Source: Halobacteriales archaeon
Lineage (GTDB): Archaea; Thermoplasmatota; E2; JACPAO01; JAHFTW01
Assembly: GCA_020201445.1 (NCBI GenBank)
Contig: JAIVGU010000068.1
Span: forward strand, 1-7,994
Direction: 5' to 3'
Length of the DNA: 7,994 nt
A program made the position numbers and the translations under genes. Under the pieces are notes generated by a model. The model saw nothing but the letters and a program-made list of their open reading frames with translations, made no database searches and was not told where the DNA came from. Below, one piece after another: positions 6,930 through 7,994 of the stretch. Position 1 is the first letter of the stretch. Each line of letters opens with the position of its first letter.

Positions 6930-7484
6930 TCACGCGAAGAGCCGCGCCTCGGCCTTCAGGATGTCGCGCCAGGCTTCGTCAAGGAGCGTCTCGTAGCTGA
7001 GGTCGAGGCGGTTCATGCCGTCCTCGGACTCGACGACGATGCCGCCCGCGACGGGCGCCTGGCCGGCGTGGGTGTAGGCCTTCTGGGAGTGCAGGGAGGT
7101 GGTGTCCTGCGCGTTGCCCCAGACCTTGCCGGCGGGGATGACCTTCTGCGCCTGCGCGACGAGGGCCTTGAGGTGGGCCTCGCGCTGCTTGGCGGGGAGG
7201 CTGGCCAGCGCCTTCAGGAGGGCGGCGCGCAGCTCGGCGCGCAGCTCGGACTCCGCGGCGAGGACGGCCTTGCGGGCCTCGGACTCGGCGCGGCTGGCGA
7301 CCTGGGCGGAGAGGGCCGCGGCATCCTTGGCGGCGGCGGCCATGCGCGACTGCTCGTACGCCTGCGCCTGCTGGCGCGCCTGGTCGAGGATGCGCTTGGC
7401 CTCCTGGCGGGCGCTGTCCAGGATGGCCTGGGCGCGCGCGTCGCCGTCGCGGCGGACCTCGCCGATGACCTGTTCGAGTCCCAT
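6930..7484 (-). CDS. atpE: A-type ATP synthase subunit E (peripheral stalk)
   Basis: The 184-residue protein pairs with subunit H to form the peripheral stalk that holds the head still during rotation. Residues about 1-105 form a long, Ala/Gln/Arg-rich coiled-coil helix (EVRRDGDARAQAILDSARQE and onwards), and 130-184 form a compact head ending in ETLLDEAWRDILKAEARLFA, where GGIVVESEDGMNRLDLSYETLL matches the family's head motif. It begins 14 bp after the atpK stop. The partner gene atpH is normally found upstream of atpI and would lie beyond the right edge. Confidence 0.95.
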   Translation of the reverse strand: MGLEQVIGEVRRDGDARAQAILDSARQEAKRILDQARQQAQAYEQSRMAAAAKDAAALSAQVASRAESEARKAVLAAESELRAELRAALLKALASLPAKQREAHLKALVAQAQKVIPAGKVWGNAQDTTSLHSQKAYTHAGQAPVAGGIVVESEDGMNRLDLSYETLLDEAWRDILKAEARLFA

Positions 7485-7498
7485 GGATGGTCCCCGCG

Positions 7499-7723
7499 TC
7501 AGCCGATCTTGAGCCAGAGCAGGATGGCCATGACGAGACCGAAGATGACGATGGTCTCGGGGATGACCGTCAGCACGAGGCCCTTGCCGAAGTTCTTCTC
7601 GTCCTCGGCGGTCGCGCCGACGGCGGCGGCGCCGATTGAGCTCTGCGCGAGGCCGGTGCCGATGCCCGCGAATCCGACTGCAACGCCTGCTCCGATGGCC
7701 AAGAGGCCGGCTTCGATTGCCAT
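7499..7723 (-). CDS. atpK: A-type ATP synthase subunit K/c (proteolipid)
   Basis: The 74-residue proteolipid forms the rotating membrane ring. It has two transmembrane helices (about 5-28 and 48-71) joined by a polar loop GATAEDEKNFGKG (36-48). The ion-carrying carboxylate is E56 in VIPETIVIFGLV. Q27 and T57 accompany E56, positions that take part in Na+ coordination in some V/A-type rings, but coupling to H+ or Na+ cannot be decided by eye. This is the short, single-hairpin form; the doubled or tripled c genes known from some methanogens are not present. ATG 7723 is chosen for the family start and a GGAG about 9 bases upstream; a longer frame from 7804 would run into atpI. A C/T-rich 52-bp gap separates it from atpI. 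Confidence 0.96.
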   Translation of the reverse strand: MAIEAGLLAIGAGVAVGFAGIGTGLAQSSIGAAAVGATAEDEKNFGKGLVLTVIPETIVIFGLVMAILLWLKIG

Positions 7724-7775
7724 GGGTTTGTCTCCGGTGTGTTTTGGGGGGTTTGACAGAGGGGAAAGAGGGGGT

Positions 7776-7994
7776 TCAGGTCGCGCGACGGCCGAACGGT
7801 ACATAAGTCCGACCCCCGCCCACGAAGAACTTCTGGAAGAACTCCACGAACTGCAGACGCACGGACTGCAGGCCGCCGGCGAGGATGCTGAGCGGGATGA
7901 TGATGAGGAAGCCGAAGAGGTAGATGCCCCAGCCCAGCAGCCCGCCGCCGGCCAGCTCGAAGCCGAGGGCGGAGAACGCCAGCGCCATGCCGGC
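7776..7994 (-). CDS. atpI: A-type ATP synthase subunit I (a), C-terminal 72 residues, 5' end beyond window
   Basis: This is the end of the large membrane stator subunit that forms the ion half-channels against the c-ring. The visible part has one hydrophobic helix ([20 protein letters not shown]), then the hallmark [24 protein letters not shown]. In eukaryotic V-ATPase subunit a, the equivalent region (LRLHWVEFF-like) holds a conserved arginine near the last helix, in line with R in SVRLQF here. The frame is open to the window edge. It is the first visible gene of the run and is followed by atpK. Confidence 0.93.
   Translation of the reverse strand, partial: AGMALAFSALGFELAGGGLLGWGIYLFGFLIIIPLSILAGGLQSVRLQFVEFFQKFFVGGGRTYVPFGRRAT

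Noticed and set aside
7724..7804. Upstream start at 7804 for atpK
   Set aside because: The extension runs through the gap into atpI and places a polar, proline-rich tail before the normal proteolipid start.

Overview
The window is a high-GC, almost certainly archaeal segment carrying most of an A-type (archaeal V-type-like) ATP synthase locus on the minus strand. Read in the direction of transcription, from the right edge to the left, the genes are: the C-terminal end of atpI (stator/ion channel), atpK (c-ring proteolipid), atpE (peripheral stalk), atpC (V-type C/d socket), atpF (central stalk), then atpA (catalytic) and atpB (non-catalytic, cut by the left edge). The I-K-E-C-F-A-B order, the 588-residue catalytic subunit with an A-type P-loop, the absence of an intein, TATA-like promoter motifs and an apparently leaderless start for atpB all fit Archaea. 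The lineage is not fixed by what is visible; a GC-rich Thermoplasmatota-like or other uncultured archaeon is possible, but that is a guess.

The operon is not intact. Between atpF and atpA sits a co-directional fic gene (AMP-transferase fold, class II inhibitory motif). Between atpA and atpB there is a plus-strand block of three genes: a nucleotidyltransferase (MNT) antitoxin with an N-terminal ribbon-helix-helix-like segment, a HEPN/HepT toxin with the RX4HXY motif, and a lower-GC lipoprotein that converges on the atpA 3' end with only 9 bp between stops. The atpC-atpF junction carries a 58-bp inverted repeat built from CACGAAT units.

Regulatory structure follows the breaks. atpA and atpB are each preceded by the same promoter module (TTCAAATATC, 8 bp, GTCGCG), as expected if the insertions separated genes that now need matched initiation. 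The mntA and fic starts each lie inside a compact three-half-site operator of the same layout: one inverted half-site, then two direct half-sites 10 bp apart. The half-site sequences differ between the two.

Functionally, I, K, E, C, F, A and B build a rotary ATP synthase. The accessory genes are a probable type VII (MntA/HepT) toxin-antitoxin pair, a Fic enzyme and an exported lipoprotein. MNT and Fic proteins both typically move AMP from ATP onto proteins, so their placement in the ATP synthase locus is a curiosity worth testing, although chance insertion remains the simpler explanation.
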